64,000 bases of DNA from Chryseobacterium fluminis (GCF_026314945.1 NZ_CP111121.1:4774001-4838000), one strand, 5' to 3'. Counted from the first letter of the stretch, positions 38,083 through 46,657 are shown. Made by a program: numbers and translations. The notes: a model not told the origin generated them from the letters alone.

Positions 38083-38134
38083 AAGCTGTATATAAGCTTC
38101 GTGTAGCAAATTGTATTCGCCATGCCCTCTTAAA
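38083..38134. repeat. Dispersed 52-bp repeat, copy A
   Basis: The 52 bases starting AAGCTGTATA and ending CTCTTAAA match 51397-51448 at 41 of 52 positions by my hand count, without gaps. Lies between the M14 peptidase and GH13 genes. Confidence 0.65.
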
Positions 38135-38186
38135 TCCGCAAATGTCATGTGACCTTAGCACTAAAACAAAAGTTAAAATAGTAAAA

Positions 38187-40043
38187 ATGAAAAAAATATA
38201 CACCATCATCGCTCTTTCAGGCGCCGTCGTTGCTTTTGCGCAAAAACCTATCGACAAAGTGGAACCCGCTTTCTGGTGGAAAGGAATGAAAAATCCCGAA
38301 CTCCAGATTATGGTTTACGGGAAAGATATTGCGAACAGCGAAATAGAACTTTCAGACGGGGTTCGGGTGAAGGATATTCAGAAAACGGAAAATCCGAACT
38401 ATGTTTTTATCACCGTGGATACCAATGAAATCAATGTTCAGAAATTTAAAATCAACAGTAAAAAGGGCAGAAAAAATACAGGTTCTTATACCTATGAATT
38501 AAAGCAGAGAAATCAGAATTCTGCCGACCGAGAATCATATACCTCAAAAGATGTCATGTATCTTATCATGCCGGACCGTTTTGCCAATGGTGATGAAAAG
38601 AACGATTCCAGCCCGGAACTGACGGAAAAAGCAAACCGGAGCCTTCCCAATGGGCGACATGGCGGAGATTTGCGCGGAATTATCAATCATCTTGATTATA
38701 TTCAGGATTTAGGGGCAACGGCAGTATGGCTTACCCCGGTAAATGAAGATAACGAAAAAGTATATTCCTATCACGGATATGCGCAGACCGATTTATACAA
38801 AATAGATGCCCGATACGGAACCAATGAAGAATACAGGGAGCTTTCCCAAAAATTGAACAGGAGAAATATGAAACTGGTGATGGATTATGTCACCAATCAC
38901 TGGGGAATTTCACACTGGATGATCAAAGATCTGCCGACAAAAGACTGGATTCACCGGTTTAATGACGGTGAAAACGGTTTTAAACGGTCAAACTATAAAA
39001 CGACCACTCAGTTTGATCCCAATGCTTCTGAAATTGACCGGAAAGTAGCGTTGGACGGCTGGTTTGATACCACAATGCCTGATATCAATCAAAAAAATCC
39101 GTTGGTTTTAAAATATTTAACCCAGAATGCCATCTGGTGGATCGAATATGCCGAATTGGGAGGGTTCCGGGTCGATACCTATCCTTACAACGATAAAGAA
39201 GCCATGGCAAAATGGGCCAAAGCAATTACCGATGAATACCCGAAATTCAATATTGTCGGAGAAACCTGGTTAAATACAGCCGGACACATTTCGGCATGGC
39301 AGAAGGATTCAAAAACAGGAGAAGCAGCGAATTATAATTCCAACCTGCCGTCAGTCATGGATTTTATGCTGTACGGGGATATGCCGAAGGCATTGAAAGA
39401 AAAAGAGGGCTGGGATACCGGAATGAACCGTATTTACAACAGTCTGTCCAGTGATTTTCTGTATCCTGACATCAATAATGTGATGGTTTTCTTCGAAAAT
39501 CACGACACCGAAAGATGGAACGAGATTTTTAACGGTGATCCGAAAGCTTATAAGCTGGGACTTACCCTGATTTCAACCGTTAGGGGAATTCCGCAGATCT
39601 ACTATGGCTCAGAAATCGGGATGCGTGGCGACAAAAATAAAGGAGGAGATGCAGATATCCGCAGAGATTTTCCGGGCGGCTGGAAATCTGACCGTAAAAA
39701 TGCCTTCCAGACATCCGGCCAGACTCCTGAGCAGAAGGACTTTCATCAGTTTACACAGAAACTGCTGACCTGGAGAAAAGGCAAAGAGGTCATCCACACC
39801 GGGAAAACTAAAAATTTCGTTCCGCAGAATGATGTTTTTGTGTATTTTAGATACAATGAAAAAGAAAGTGTCATGGTCGTTCTGAATAATAATGAGAAAG
39901 AACAGGTTTTAGATCTAAAACATTTTGCAGAATCTTTAAAGGGATTTTCAAAAGGAACAGACGTCATTTCGGATCAACAATTTTCATTGCAGAATACCTT
40001 AACCATCCCCGCGAAAACATCAATGGTTATTGAATTGAAGTAA
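38187..40043 (+). CDS. susA: GH13 alpha-amylase/cyclomaltodextrinase-like
   Basis: 618 residues from the ATG at 38187 with signal peptide ending VAFAQ. An N-terminal ~110-residue beta domain precedes the GH13 barrel. All four conserved regions are present: DYVTNHWG, GFRVDTYPYND with the nucleophile Asp, IVGETWLN with the acid Glu, and FFENHDTER with the transition-state Asp. The C-terminal beta domain ends KTSMVIELK. This is the neopullulanase/SusA type, breaking starch or cyclodextrin into malto-oligosaccharides for the GH97 enzyme. It is separated from that gene by the peptide operon. Confidence 0.92.
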   Translation: MKKIYTIIALSGAVVAFAQKPIDKVEPAFWWKGMKNPELQIMVYGKDIANSEIELSDGVRVKDIQKTENPNYVFITVDTNEINVQKFKINSKKGRKNTGSYTYELKQRNQNSADRESYTSKDVMYLIMPDRFANGDEKNDSSPELTEKANRSLPNGRHGGDLRGIINHLDYIQDLGATAVWLTPVNEDNEKVYSYHGYAQTDLYKIDARYGTNEEYRELSQKLNRRNMKLVMDYVTNHWGISHWMIKDLPTKDWIHRFNDGENGFKRSNYKTTTQFDPNASEIDRKVALDGWFDTTMPDINQKNPLVLKYLTQNAIWWIEYAELGGFRVDTYPYNDKEAMAKWAKAITDEYPKFNIVGETWLNTAGHISAWQKDSKTGEAANYNSNLPSVMDFMLYGDMPKALKEKEGWDTGMNRIYNSLSSDFLYPDINNVMVFFENHDTERWNEIFNGDPKAYKLGLTLISTVRGIPQIYYGSEIGMRGDKNKGGDADIRRDFPGGWKSDRKNAFQTSGQTPEQKDFHQFTQKLLTWRKGKEVIHTGKTKNFVPQNDVFVYFRYNEKESVMVVLNNNEKEQVLDLKHFAESLKGFSKGTDVISDQQFSLQNTLTIPAKTSMVIELK

Positions 40044-40106
40044 TCGGAAAGAACAAGTTAAATTACCTGGAACCTTTACTTCAAAAAAAAATAAAATAAT
40101 AATCTC

Positions 40107-40139
40107 AAACCTGACAGGTTTCTGAAACCTGTCAGGTTT
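40107..40139. terminator. 15-bp palindrome, likely terminator of the GH13 gene
   Basis: AAACCTGACAGGTTT, CTG, then the perfect complement AAACCTGTCAGGTTT followed by TTATTT, 63 bases past the GH13 stop. Each arm is itself nearly palindromic, so a cruciform or repeat role is also possible. Confidence 0.65.
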
Positions 40140-40161
40140 TATTTGAAAAAATAATTTCAAT

Positions 40162-40674
40162 ATGAAAAAAACAACAATATTCTTTACCTTCATCTTATGG
40201 GTCATGAGTTTTACAGCCGTCACGGCCCAGACAAAATCTGACATAGACAAAAAGGAAATCGGCACCATGCTGGATGGCTTTAATGTTGCCGCAGCAAAAG
40301 CAGACTATACAACGTATTTCAATTATTTTGCTGATGAATCGACATTTATCGGAACGGATGCCACCGAAGTCTGGGATAAAAAAGCATTTATGGCCTGGGC
40401 AAAACCTTATTTTGACAAAAAGAGCACCTGGAATTTTACGTCTTTAAAAAGAAATATTTATTTCAGCAAAGACGGAAAACTCGCCTGGTTTGATGAATTG
40501 CTGGATACGCAGATGAAAATCTGCCGTGGTTCAGGAGTGGTTGAAAAAATCAACGGATCCTGGAAAGTAAAGCAGTACGTGCTTTCTATGACGGTTCCGA
40601 ATGAGGTGGTAGATCAGGTGGTGGCGGAAAAGACCCCGATTGAAGAGGCATTAATCCTAAAACTGAAAAAATAA
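40162..40674 (+). CDS. Secreted SnoaL/DUF4440-like NTF2-fold protein
   Basis: 170 residues with signal peptide ending TVTAQ. The rest has an NTF2-like shape: KKEIGTMLDGFNVAAAKADYTTYFNYFADESTFIGTDA is the helix-strand opening of DUF4440-type proteins, and SGVVEKINGSWKVKQYVLS the closing strands. No catalytic function is assured for this fold. It sits between the GH13 and MFS genes of the starch locus and may share their transcript. Confidence 0.75.
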   Translation: MKKTTIFFTFILWVMSFTAVTAQTKSDIDKKEIGTMLDGFNVAAAKADYTTYFNYFADESTFIGTDATEVWDKKAFMAWAKPYFDKKSTWNFTSLKRNIYFSKDGKLAWFDELLDTQMKICRGSGVVEKINGSWKVKQYVLSMTVPNEVVDQVVAEKTPIEEALILKLKK

Positions 40675-40735
40675 TGGCAGAGATGACAGGGAGGAGATAC
40701 GGAATGGATATCTCAGGAAGAAAAAGAAACCCGAT

Positions 40736-42094
40736 TTGTCCATGGCTCAAATTATCAATATGAGTATGGGGTTTTTGGGAATTCAGATGGCATTCGGTCT
40801 GCAGAATGGAAATGCAAGCAGAATTCTGGCCAATTTCGGGGCCGATGTGCATGAGTTATCATGGTTTTGGCTGGTCGCTCCGGTTACAGGGTTGATTGTT
40901 CAACCCATCATCGGACACATGGGCGACAATACCTGGAGCCCGCTGGGACGGCGGAAACCTTACTTTTTGATTGGGGCCGTTCTATGCGCCATCGGTCTGG
41001 TGATGCTTCCGAATGCGGCTTCGGCAACCCAGATGATGGCAGCGAATGTATTATTACTGGCCGTCATTTTCCTGGCGATGATGGATGCCTCCATCAATGT
41101 GGCTATGGAACCGTTCCGGGCACTGGTGGGAGATATGCTGCCAAAACATCAGGGCACCATCGGGTTTTCCGTGCAGACGATTTTAATAGGAATTGGCGCA
41201 GTGATCGGTTCGTATTTACCGGACTGGTTAACAAAACTGGGGATTTCAAACGAAGCTCAGCCAGGCTTTGTAGCCGATAATGTGATCTACTCGTTTTATG
41301 TAGGGGCAGGTTTCCTGTTATTGACGATACTTTACACCATATTTACTACGAAAGAATATTCCCCTCAGGAGTTCGCAGAATTTGAGGGCGGAAAAGAAGT
41401 GGTGGAACAGCCTTCAAAACTGACGGATATTTTTAAAGATTTTTCAAATATCCCTTCCCAGATGAAAAGACTGGGAGCAGTACAGTTTTTCTCATGGTTT
41501 GCCCTGTTTACGATGTGGGTGTTTACAACAAGTGCGCTGGCCACTCATCATTTCGGGCTCTCACCGGACGATACCCATTCAAAAGCATTCAATGATGCCG
41601 GGGATTTAACCGGGAATTTATTCGGTATGTATAATCTCTGGGCCATTCCTTTTGCATTCTTATTGACCCCGATTGCCAAATGGATCGGAAAAAAGCAGAC
41701 TCATGCTTTGGCCTTAGCCTTTGGCGGTGTAGGATTGATCTCTATGTATTTTATTAAAGATATAAACTTTCTCTGGATTTCAATGATCGGATTAGGATTC
41801 GCCTGGGCCAGTATTTTAGCCATGCCTTACGCCATGCTTATCGAAGTCATTCCTCAAAAGAAAATGGGTGTGTATATGGGAATTTTCAACTTTTTTATTG
41901 TTATTCCCCAAATCATCAACGGTATTTTCGGCGGGCCTATCGTGAGTGGGATTTTCGGAAAACAGGCCATCGATTACGTTGTGGTCGGTGGAGTCTGCAT
42001 GCTTTTAGGAGCGGTTTTAACGTTGATTTTCATTAAATCAGATGAGGAAACACCAAAAGAAATTGAAGAAGAAATCCGGCAGGTCCATTTTTAA
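40736..42094 (+). CDS. MFS sugar transporter (maltose/SLC45-type), disturbed N-terminus
   Basis: About 452 residues and 12 helices. GFLGIQMAFGLQNGNASRI, the loop GRRKPYFLIGA and VAMEPFRALVGDMLP mark the GPH/SLC45-like maltose transporters of Bacteroidota, which import maltose across the inner membrane. The frame keeps KKKKPDLS just upstream of ATG 40742 but has no ATG there; only TTG at 40736 is in frame. An ATG at 40675, abutting the stop of the previous gene, runs in another frame and would join if one A were added in the A-run near 40720-40725. So either the start is TTG/ATG here or the N-terminus carries a frameshift. A terminator follows. Confidence 0.85.
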   Translation: MSMAQIINMSMGFLGIQMAFGLQNGNASRILANFGADVHELSWFWLVAPVTGLIVQPIIGHMGDNTWSPLGRRKPYFLIGAVLCAIGLVMLPNAASATQMMAANVLLLAVIFLAMMDASINVAMEPFRALVGDMLPKHQGTIGFSVQTILIGIGAVIGSYLPDWLTKLGISNEAQPGFVADNVIYSFYVGAGFLLLTILYTIFTTKEYSPQEFAEFEGGKEVVEQPSKLTDIFKDFSNIPSQMKRLGAVQFFSWFALFTMWVFTTSALATHHFGLSPDDTHSKAFNDAGDLTGNLFGMYNLWAIPFAFLLTPIAKWIGKKQTHALALAFGGVGLISMYFIKDINFLWISMIGLGFAWASILAMPYAMLIEVIPQKKMGVYMGIFNFFIVIPQIINGIFGGPIVSGIFGKQAIDYVVVGGVCMLLGAVLTLIFIKSDEETPKEIEEEIRQVHF

Positions 42095-42112
42095 AATAAA
42101 TTTCAATAGTAT

Positions 42113-42138
42113 AAAACGAACTTCGGTTCGTTTTTTTT
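42113..42138 (+). terminator. Terminator of the starch-locus MFS gene
   Basis: A 9-bp stem (AAAACGAAC) closed by a TTCG tetraloop, then eight T residues. Nothing else was recognised in the remaining ~220 bases of the gap to the next gene. Confidence 0.9.
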
Positions 42139-42359
42139 ATACCTTACAATGTTTATTTTAAACAAATGATAAACTCTTATTAAACAAGACAGACAAACAT
42201 ATCGAAAACAGGGTTCAGTTGAATACAGGGAAGATAATTCAAAGAGAAAACATCAGAATAAAAACAAATATGGGCGGTCTTAAACAGGAATGAATTTTAA
42301 AAAACACGATCTTTCAAAAGAAAATGCAGAATTTTCCGTTTAATTCTTAAATTTGGCTC

Positions 42360-42827
42360 ATGCGAAAGAATCTTTATCTTATCATCATATCATTTTCCAT
42401 GGTAAGTTGCTATACCTATCAGGTTAAAAAACCGAAACCTGTGGATACAGCAGTCAACAATCCATCAGGACCCAATAAGAATGCAGTCGTAGCTAATAAT
42501 CCGGTGAAAGCAGAAAATGGTAATTCCCAAAATACGGGTTCACAGCCCGTTCCTGTTCCTGTCAATGTTCAGGAGAAACTTGCGCCTAATAAAAATGTGA
42601 AAATACAGGTTGATGGAAAGACTTATAAAGTAATCGTTGACAAGTGGGAGAGTGACAGCCTGGTGGCACACCCGGTTCATCACCCTGAAAAAATTCTGAA
42701 ATTCCATAAAAATCAGATCAATGCTGAGAAAATTGCTGAAAAACGCTTCTCACAACCCATCGCTGATATCATTACCGTTGTAGCGTATGCCGGTATTGCG
42801 GCTTCGGTATGGCTTCTTGTACGATAA
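42360..42827 (+). CDS. Hypothetical lipoprotein with C-terminal membrane helix
   Basis: 155 residues, not recognised. A lipobox (SMVSC) follows a short signal segment. Residues 25-80 are disordered, rich in Pro/Asn/Val. A compact part with QVDGKTYKVIVDKWESDSL follows, then a single hydrophobic helix (IITVVAYAGIAASVWLLVR) at the extreme C-terminus. A lipid anchor plus a C-terminal helix would tie it to both membranes or fold it back. It stands alone between the starch locus and pirin. Confidence 0.7.
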   Translation: MRKNLYLIIISFSMVSCYTYQVKKPKPVDTAVNNPSGPNKNAVVANNPVKAENGNSQNTGSQPVPVPVNVQEKLAPNKNVKIQVDGKTYKVIVDKWESDSLVAHPVHHPEKILKFHKNQINAEKIAEKRFSQPIADIITVVAYAGIAASVWLLVR

Positions 42828-42964
42828 AAACCTGCGAAAGAAAATAAAGTCACGGTTATGAAAATTGGTTCGTTTTAATTCAAAACTTAAGTTCCGTCCT
42901 TTCTTACCTTACATCAACATTTGGCACCACCACAGTCCGTACATTTGTACCATAAATCATCAAT

Positions 42965-43694
42965 ATGAAAACAGTATATCATAAAGCCGATACAAGAGGT
43001 CACGCCAATCACGGTTGGTTAGACAGTTATCATACCTTCAGTTTTGCCAACTATCAGAATCAGGAAAGAACGCATTTCGGGGTTTTAAGAGTATTGAATG
43101 ACGATACCGTTTCCCAGGGAATGGGATTCGGAACACACCCTCACAAAAATATGGAAATTATCTCCATCCCTTTGGAAGGCGATCTCGAACATAAAGATTC
43201 GATGGGAACCACTGCCGTTATCAAAAAAGGAGAAATCCAGGTAATGAGCGCAGGAACGGGAGTAATGCATAGTGAATACAACAAAAACAAAGATGAAGCC
43301 GTAAAATTCTTACAGATATGGGTTTTTCCCAAAGAAGAAAATGTAGAACCGAGATATGACCAGAAGAGTATTAAAGAAGGCCAGAAGATCAATGGATTCC
43401 AACAGATTTTATCCCCGGATAAAAATGACGACGGGGTCTGGATTCATCAGGATGCCTGGTTTAATTTAGCCAACTTTACCAAAGGAAACGGCAAAAATTA
43501 TATGCTCAATAAAAAAAGGAAACGGAGTTTATGCCTTTGTATTAAAAGGAAGTGCCAGAATCGGGGACCGGATCTTAAGTGAAAGAGACGGAATGGGAAT
43601 CTGGGATACCCAGAGTTTTAATATAGAAGCAGCTGAAGATACCGAAGTCCTTTTAATGGAAGTTCCGATGGAATTACCAGCCTATTTAAGATAA
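42965..43694 (+). pseudogene. Pirin-family protein, frameshifted
   Basis: The first ~183 residues are a normal bicupin pirin: HGWLDSYHTFSFANY, metal-binding GTHPHKNMEI and GTGVMHSEYN. At an A-run near 43510-43516 the frame shifts, and the protein would end with 22 unrelated residues at 43582. In the frame one base shorter, the missing C-terminal cupin strands follow (VYAFVLKGSARIGDR ... EVPMELPAYLR) to a stop at 43692-43694. A single extra A explains it. Pirins bind Fe and some have quercetinase activity. The 280 bases after it show nothing recognisable apart from an AT-rich promoter region. Confidence 0.88.
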
Positions 43695-43974
43695 ATATAT
43701 TAAAAGACAAAAGGCAGAAAATTTACTTGAATCGTATAATAATAAATCTGAAACCAGATTAAAAGTTCATCAAAAAATAAAATCAAAGATTTTTTAAAAG
43801 TCCTAAGTGTGCTTTTTAGAAGCTCCGATTAAACTTGAAATAACTAAAGTTTAAAATCTTTTGGAACATTTAACTACGTCGGATTTTCGGTTTATGGTAT
43901 AAAAAATATAAAAATCTTCACGACCTTTGCATCAACAATACAAAATAACTTTACTTTAAACAGATAATACAACA

Positions 43975-44526
43975 ATGAAAATTTTAGCAGTAGCAGGAAG
44001 TAATTCTGATGTATCCATCAACAGACAGCTCGTAACCTATGCCACGACCTTATTCGAGAACGCAGAAGTGGAAATCGTTGATATGAATGATTTTGAAATG
44101 CCGATTTACAAACACCAGAGGGAAGTGGAAAGCGGAATCCCGCAGCAGGCCCAGGATTTTGCATCAAAAATCGACAGCGCAGATGTGCTTTTGGTTGCCC
44201 TTTCTGAGCACAACGGAACCTATTCCGCAGCATTTAAAAACGTGTTCGACTGGACTTCAAGAATAAAGCCAAGAGCCGTTTGGAACGAAGTACCGATGCT
44301 ATTGATGGCTACAGCACCGGGAGCGCGGGGAGGACTGGGTGTTTTGGAGGCAGCAGAGAAAAGATTTCCTTTACACGGAGGAAATATCATTGATACCTTT
44401 AGCCTTCCGTTCTTTAACGATAATTTTGACAAATCGGAGCAGAAGATTTCCAACGAAGAGAAGGATAATGAACTGAAAGAAAAAGTTCAGAAAATTTCAG
44501 CCATCGAATCGATCCTGGAAAAATAG
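43975..44526 (+). CDS. NADPH-dependent FMN reductase
   Basis: 183 residues of flavodoxin-like fold. The N-terminal FMN phosphate loop is AVAGSNSDVSINRQL (residues 5-19) and the second flavin loop is SEHNGTYSAAFKNVFDW (about 77-93). TAPGARGGLGVLE is a third conserved loop. The family reduces FMN, quinones or azo compounds with NADPH. It stands alone upstream of the pur leader. Confidence 0.9.
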   Translation: MKILAVAGSNSDVSINRQLVTYATTLFENAEVEIVDMNDFEMPIYKHQREVESGIPQQAQDFASKIDSADVLLVALSEHNGTYSAAFKNVFDWTSRIKPRAVWNEVPMLLMATAPGARGGLGVLEAAEKRFPLHGGNIIDTFSLPFFNDNFDKSEQKISNEEKDNELKEKVQKISAIESILEK

Positions 44527-44527
44527 A

Positions 44528-44558
44528 TTTGAATATTAATTTAAAATTAATATCTTTG
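44528..44558 (+). promoter_or_regulatory. Promoter of the pur leader transcript
   Basis: TTTG at 44528-44531, a 19-base spacer and TATCTTTG at 44551-44558 match the Bacteroidota consensus very well. The next ATG is the 24-codon ORF at 44573. Confidence 0.75.
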
Positions 44559-44572
44559 CAAAAAGAAAGAAG

Positions 44573-44647
44573 ATGAAAATTCAGACCTCCCATAAAGAAT
44601 ATTTTTCCAAGAAAGGGAAAATTGTGGGCTCTGAAATTCTGAGATAA
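44573..44647 (+). CDS. 24-residue leader ORF upstream of purM
   Basis: A short frame (MKIQTSHKEYFSKKGKIVGS, then four more residues) directly downstream of a strong promoter and preceded by AAAGAAAGAAG, a possible ribosome site. Eight codons' worth of space after its stop lies a 10-bp terminator hairpin. The promoter-short ORF-terminator order ahead of a biosynthetic gene is the layout of a leader peptide or attenuator. The peptide has no run of one amino acid, so simple codon-stalling control is not obvious. It could instead be an independent small protein. Confidence 0.5.
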   Translation: MKIQTSHKEYFSKKGKIVGSEILR

Positions 44648-44654
44648 AATACTG

Positions 44655-44687
44655 GCCGATAATCCACTGAGATTGTCGGCTTTTTTG
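44655..44687 (+). terminator. Terminator/attenuator upstream of purM
   Basis: GCCGATAATC and GATTGTCGGC pair over 10 bp (one G-U) around a 6-base loop, followed by TTTTTTG. It ends the short leader transcript 105 bases ahead of purM. Confidence 0.85.
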
Positions 44688-44754
44688 TTTTCAAAATTTG
44701 AATTAAAAATAGAAATAAAACGTCCCATTTTATCAGGAAGCGATTTATTTATTG

Positions 44755-44789
44755 TTAGACTGTTAAACTGACACACTGTTACATTAATA
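44755..44789. repeat. 8-bp degenerate repeats before purM
   Basis: Four units related to ACATTGNT/AAACTGNT end in ACATTAAT three bases before the purM ATG. The same unit recurs before purN and purH. Confidence 0.6.
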
Positions 44790-44791
44790 CT

Positions 44792-45784
44792 ATGAGCAAC
44801 ACTTACAAATCCGCAGGAGTAGACAAAGAAGAAGGATACAAAACCGTAGATAAGATTAAAAAAGCGGTTGGGGAAACTCACAATTCCAATGTATTGAATC
44901 ATTTGGGAAGTTTTGGAGCTTTCTATGAAATCGGAGGATACAAGAATCCTGTTTTGGTTTCCGGAACCGATGGAGTGGGAACAAAGCTGAAAGTAGCTTT
45001 AGACTCTAAAAAATATGATTCTATCGGAGTAGACTGTTTCGCGATGTGTGCGAATGATATCCTTTGTCACGGGGCAAAACCATTGTTCTTTTTGGATTAT
45101 CTGGCCTGTGGGAAACTGGATTCTGAAATTGCTGCAGAAATTGTTCTGGGAATGGTGAAGGCCTGTAAAGATAACAATTGTGCTTTAATCGGGGGCGAAA
45201 CTGCAGAAATGCCGGGGATATACCAGCCCGGAGATTACGACGTTGCAGGATTCTGCGTGGGAATCGTTGAAAAAGATCAGATTATCGATGGCTCGAAAAT
45301 TAAAGCAGGGAATAAAATTATAGCATTGCCAAGCTCAGGATTTCATTCCAACGGATTCTCATTAGTAAGAAAAGTATTCCCGGATTTCAACGAAGAATTT
45401 GAAGGAAAACCATTGTATGAGACGCTCTTAGTTCCTACCAGACTATATTACAAAGATATTCATAAAGTACTTGAAGAAGTAGAGGTTTCCGGAATTGCGC
45501 ACATTACAGGAGGAGGACTGTACGAAAACATTCCGAGAATTATCGGTGACGGGCTATGTGCGACCATCGATGCTTCAAAAATCCAGATTCCAAGCATTAT
45601 GCTTGAGCTGGAAAAGAGAGGTGGCGTAGCGCGTGAAGAGATGTTCGGAACCTTTAATATGGGCGTCGGAATGATCATTGTGGTGGATCCGGAACATGCA
45701 GAAAAAGTACTGCACCTTCTGGACGATGCCTACGAAATAGGAGAAATCACTGAAGGAAGCGAGAAAATAAATCTATCATTTTAA
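44792..45784 (+). CDS. purM: Phosphoribosylformylglycinamidine cyclo-ligase (AIR synthetase)
   Basis: Closes the imidazole ring of AIR in purine synthesis, using ATP. 330 residues, of normal length. Landmarks are VSGTDGVGTKLKVA near residue 55, the GIDC-like IGVDCFAMCANDILCHGA, GGETAEMPGIY (about 135) and HITGGGLYENIPRI (about 233). First gene of the local pur cluster (purM-purN-purH-purD-guaA, all plus strand), preceded by a leader ORF, a terminator and 8-bp repeats. Confidence 0.97.
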   Translation: MSNTYKSAGVDKEEGYKTVDKIKKAVGETHNSNVLNHLGSFGAFYEIGGYKNPVLVSGTDGVGTKLKVALDSKKYDSIGVDCFAMCANDILCHGAKPLFFLDYLACGKLDSEIAAEIVLGMVKACKDNNCALIGGETAEMPGIYQPGDYDVAGFCVGIVEKDQIIDGSKIKAGNKIIALPSSGFHSNGFSLVRKVFPDFNEEFEGKPLYETLLVPTRLYYKDIHKVLEEVEVSGIAHITGGGLYENIPRIIGDGLCATIDASKIQIPSIMLELEKRGGVAREEMFGTFNMGVGMIIVVDPEHAEKVLHLLDDAYEIGEITEGSEKINLSF

Positions 45785-45825
45785 TGTACCAATATGGCAA
45801 TGTAGCAGTTTACCAGTTATACGCA

Positions 45826-45880
45826 TTGGTAGATTATTACATTGATACATTGTTAAACTGATACATTGTTACATTAATTT
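45826..45880. repeat. 8-bp degenerate repeats before purN
   Basis: Five units (ACATTGAT, ACATTGTT, AAACTGAT, ACATTGTT, ACATTAAT) lead to the purN ATG. The order and the final ACATTAAT are the same as before purM. Confidence 0.65.
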
Positions 45881-46444
45881 ATGAAAAACCTAGTTATACT
45901 CGTTTCCGGTTCAGGCAGCAATCTCCAGAGAATCATCGATACCGTTGACAGCGGAGAAATCCCCGATGCACAAATATCTTTGGTAGTAGCCGACAGAGAA
46001 TGTTACGGACTGGAAAGAGCAAGAAATCATAACATAGAAAACGTTCTGATCCCGAGAGGAAAAAACTTCAGCAGCGAACTGGGTAAAATCATTCCGGAAA
46101 ATACAGATCTGATCGTATTGGCAGGATTTTTATCTATTCTCAAACCTGAGTTTTGTGAAAACTGGAACGGAAAAATAATCAATATTCATCCTGCCTTACT
46201 TCCAAAATATGGAGGAAAAGGAATGTGGGGGCATCATGTGCATCATGCCGTGATCGATGCTAAAGAAAAAGAAAGCGGCGCAACCGTACACTTTGTAACT
46301 TCAGGAATCGACGAAGGAGAAGCCATCCTTCAGAAATCATTCGAAGTCACTGAAAATGATACGGCGGAAACGCTGGCTGAAAAAGTTCATAAAATAGAAT
46401 ATGAAATTTTTCCGGAAGCTATAAATAAGGTATTAGGAAACTAA
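45881..46444 (+). CDS. purN: Phosphoribosylglycinamide formyltransferase
   Basis: Transfers formyl from 10-formyltetrahydrofolate to GAR. 187 residues. ILVSGSGSNLQRIID at the N-terminus binds the phosphate; the catalytic NIHPALLPKYGG (Asn and His, about residues 105-116) and the Asp in SGIDEGEAIL are intact. Between purM and purH in the cluster; gaps on both sides are filled by 8-bp repeats. Confidence 0.96.
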   Translation: MKNLVILVSGSGSNLQRIIDTVDSGEIPDAQISLVVADRECYGLERARNHNIENVLIPRGKNFSSELGKIIPENTDLIVLAGFLSILKPEFCENWNGKIINIHPALLPKYGGKGMWGHHVHHAVIDAKEKESGATVHFVTSGIDEGEAILQKSFEVTENDTAETLAEKVHKIEYEIFPEAINKVLGN

Positions 46445-46502
46445 TAAAATGTAACCAGTGAACATGACGACAGCTTACCGATAAGAATATATTATAAACT
46501 GT

Positions 46503-46566
46503 TACATTAATACATTGCTACATTGTTACATTGCTACATTGTTATATTAGTACATTGATACATTGC
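46503..46566. repeat. 8-bp tandem repeats between purN and purH
   Basis: Eight consecutive octamers: ACATTAAT, ACATTGCT, ACATTGTT, ACATTGCT, ACATTGTT, ATATTAGT, ACATTGAT, ACATTGCC. This is the best-kept of the three pur repeat tracts and lies about 90 bases ahead of the purH ATG. Confidence 0.75.
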
Positions 46567-46657
46567 CAAGAATCTAAGTAAAATAAAAGTAAGTTCGGAG
46601 GTGAAAGACCCGGGCACAGTTTGAAATAGCTGTAAAAAGTAAAAAATTGAAAGTAAA

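Noticed and set aside
40861..41280. 139-codon plus-strand frame inside the sugar transporter
   Set aside because: Alternate frame of the transporter, with Arg/Gly-rich shadow composition.
44640..44791. Purine riboswitch ahead of purM
   Set aside because: No three-way junction with the conserved loop sequences of the xpt-type aptamer could be recognised; only a simple terminator hairpin.
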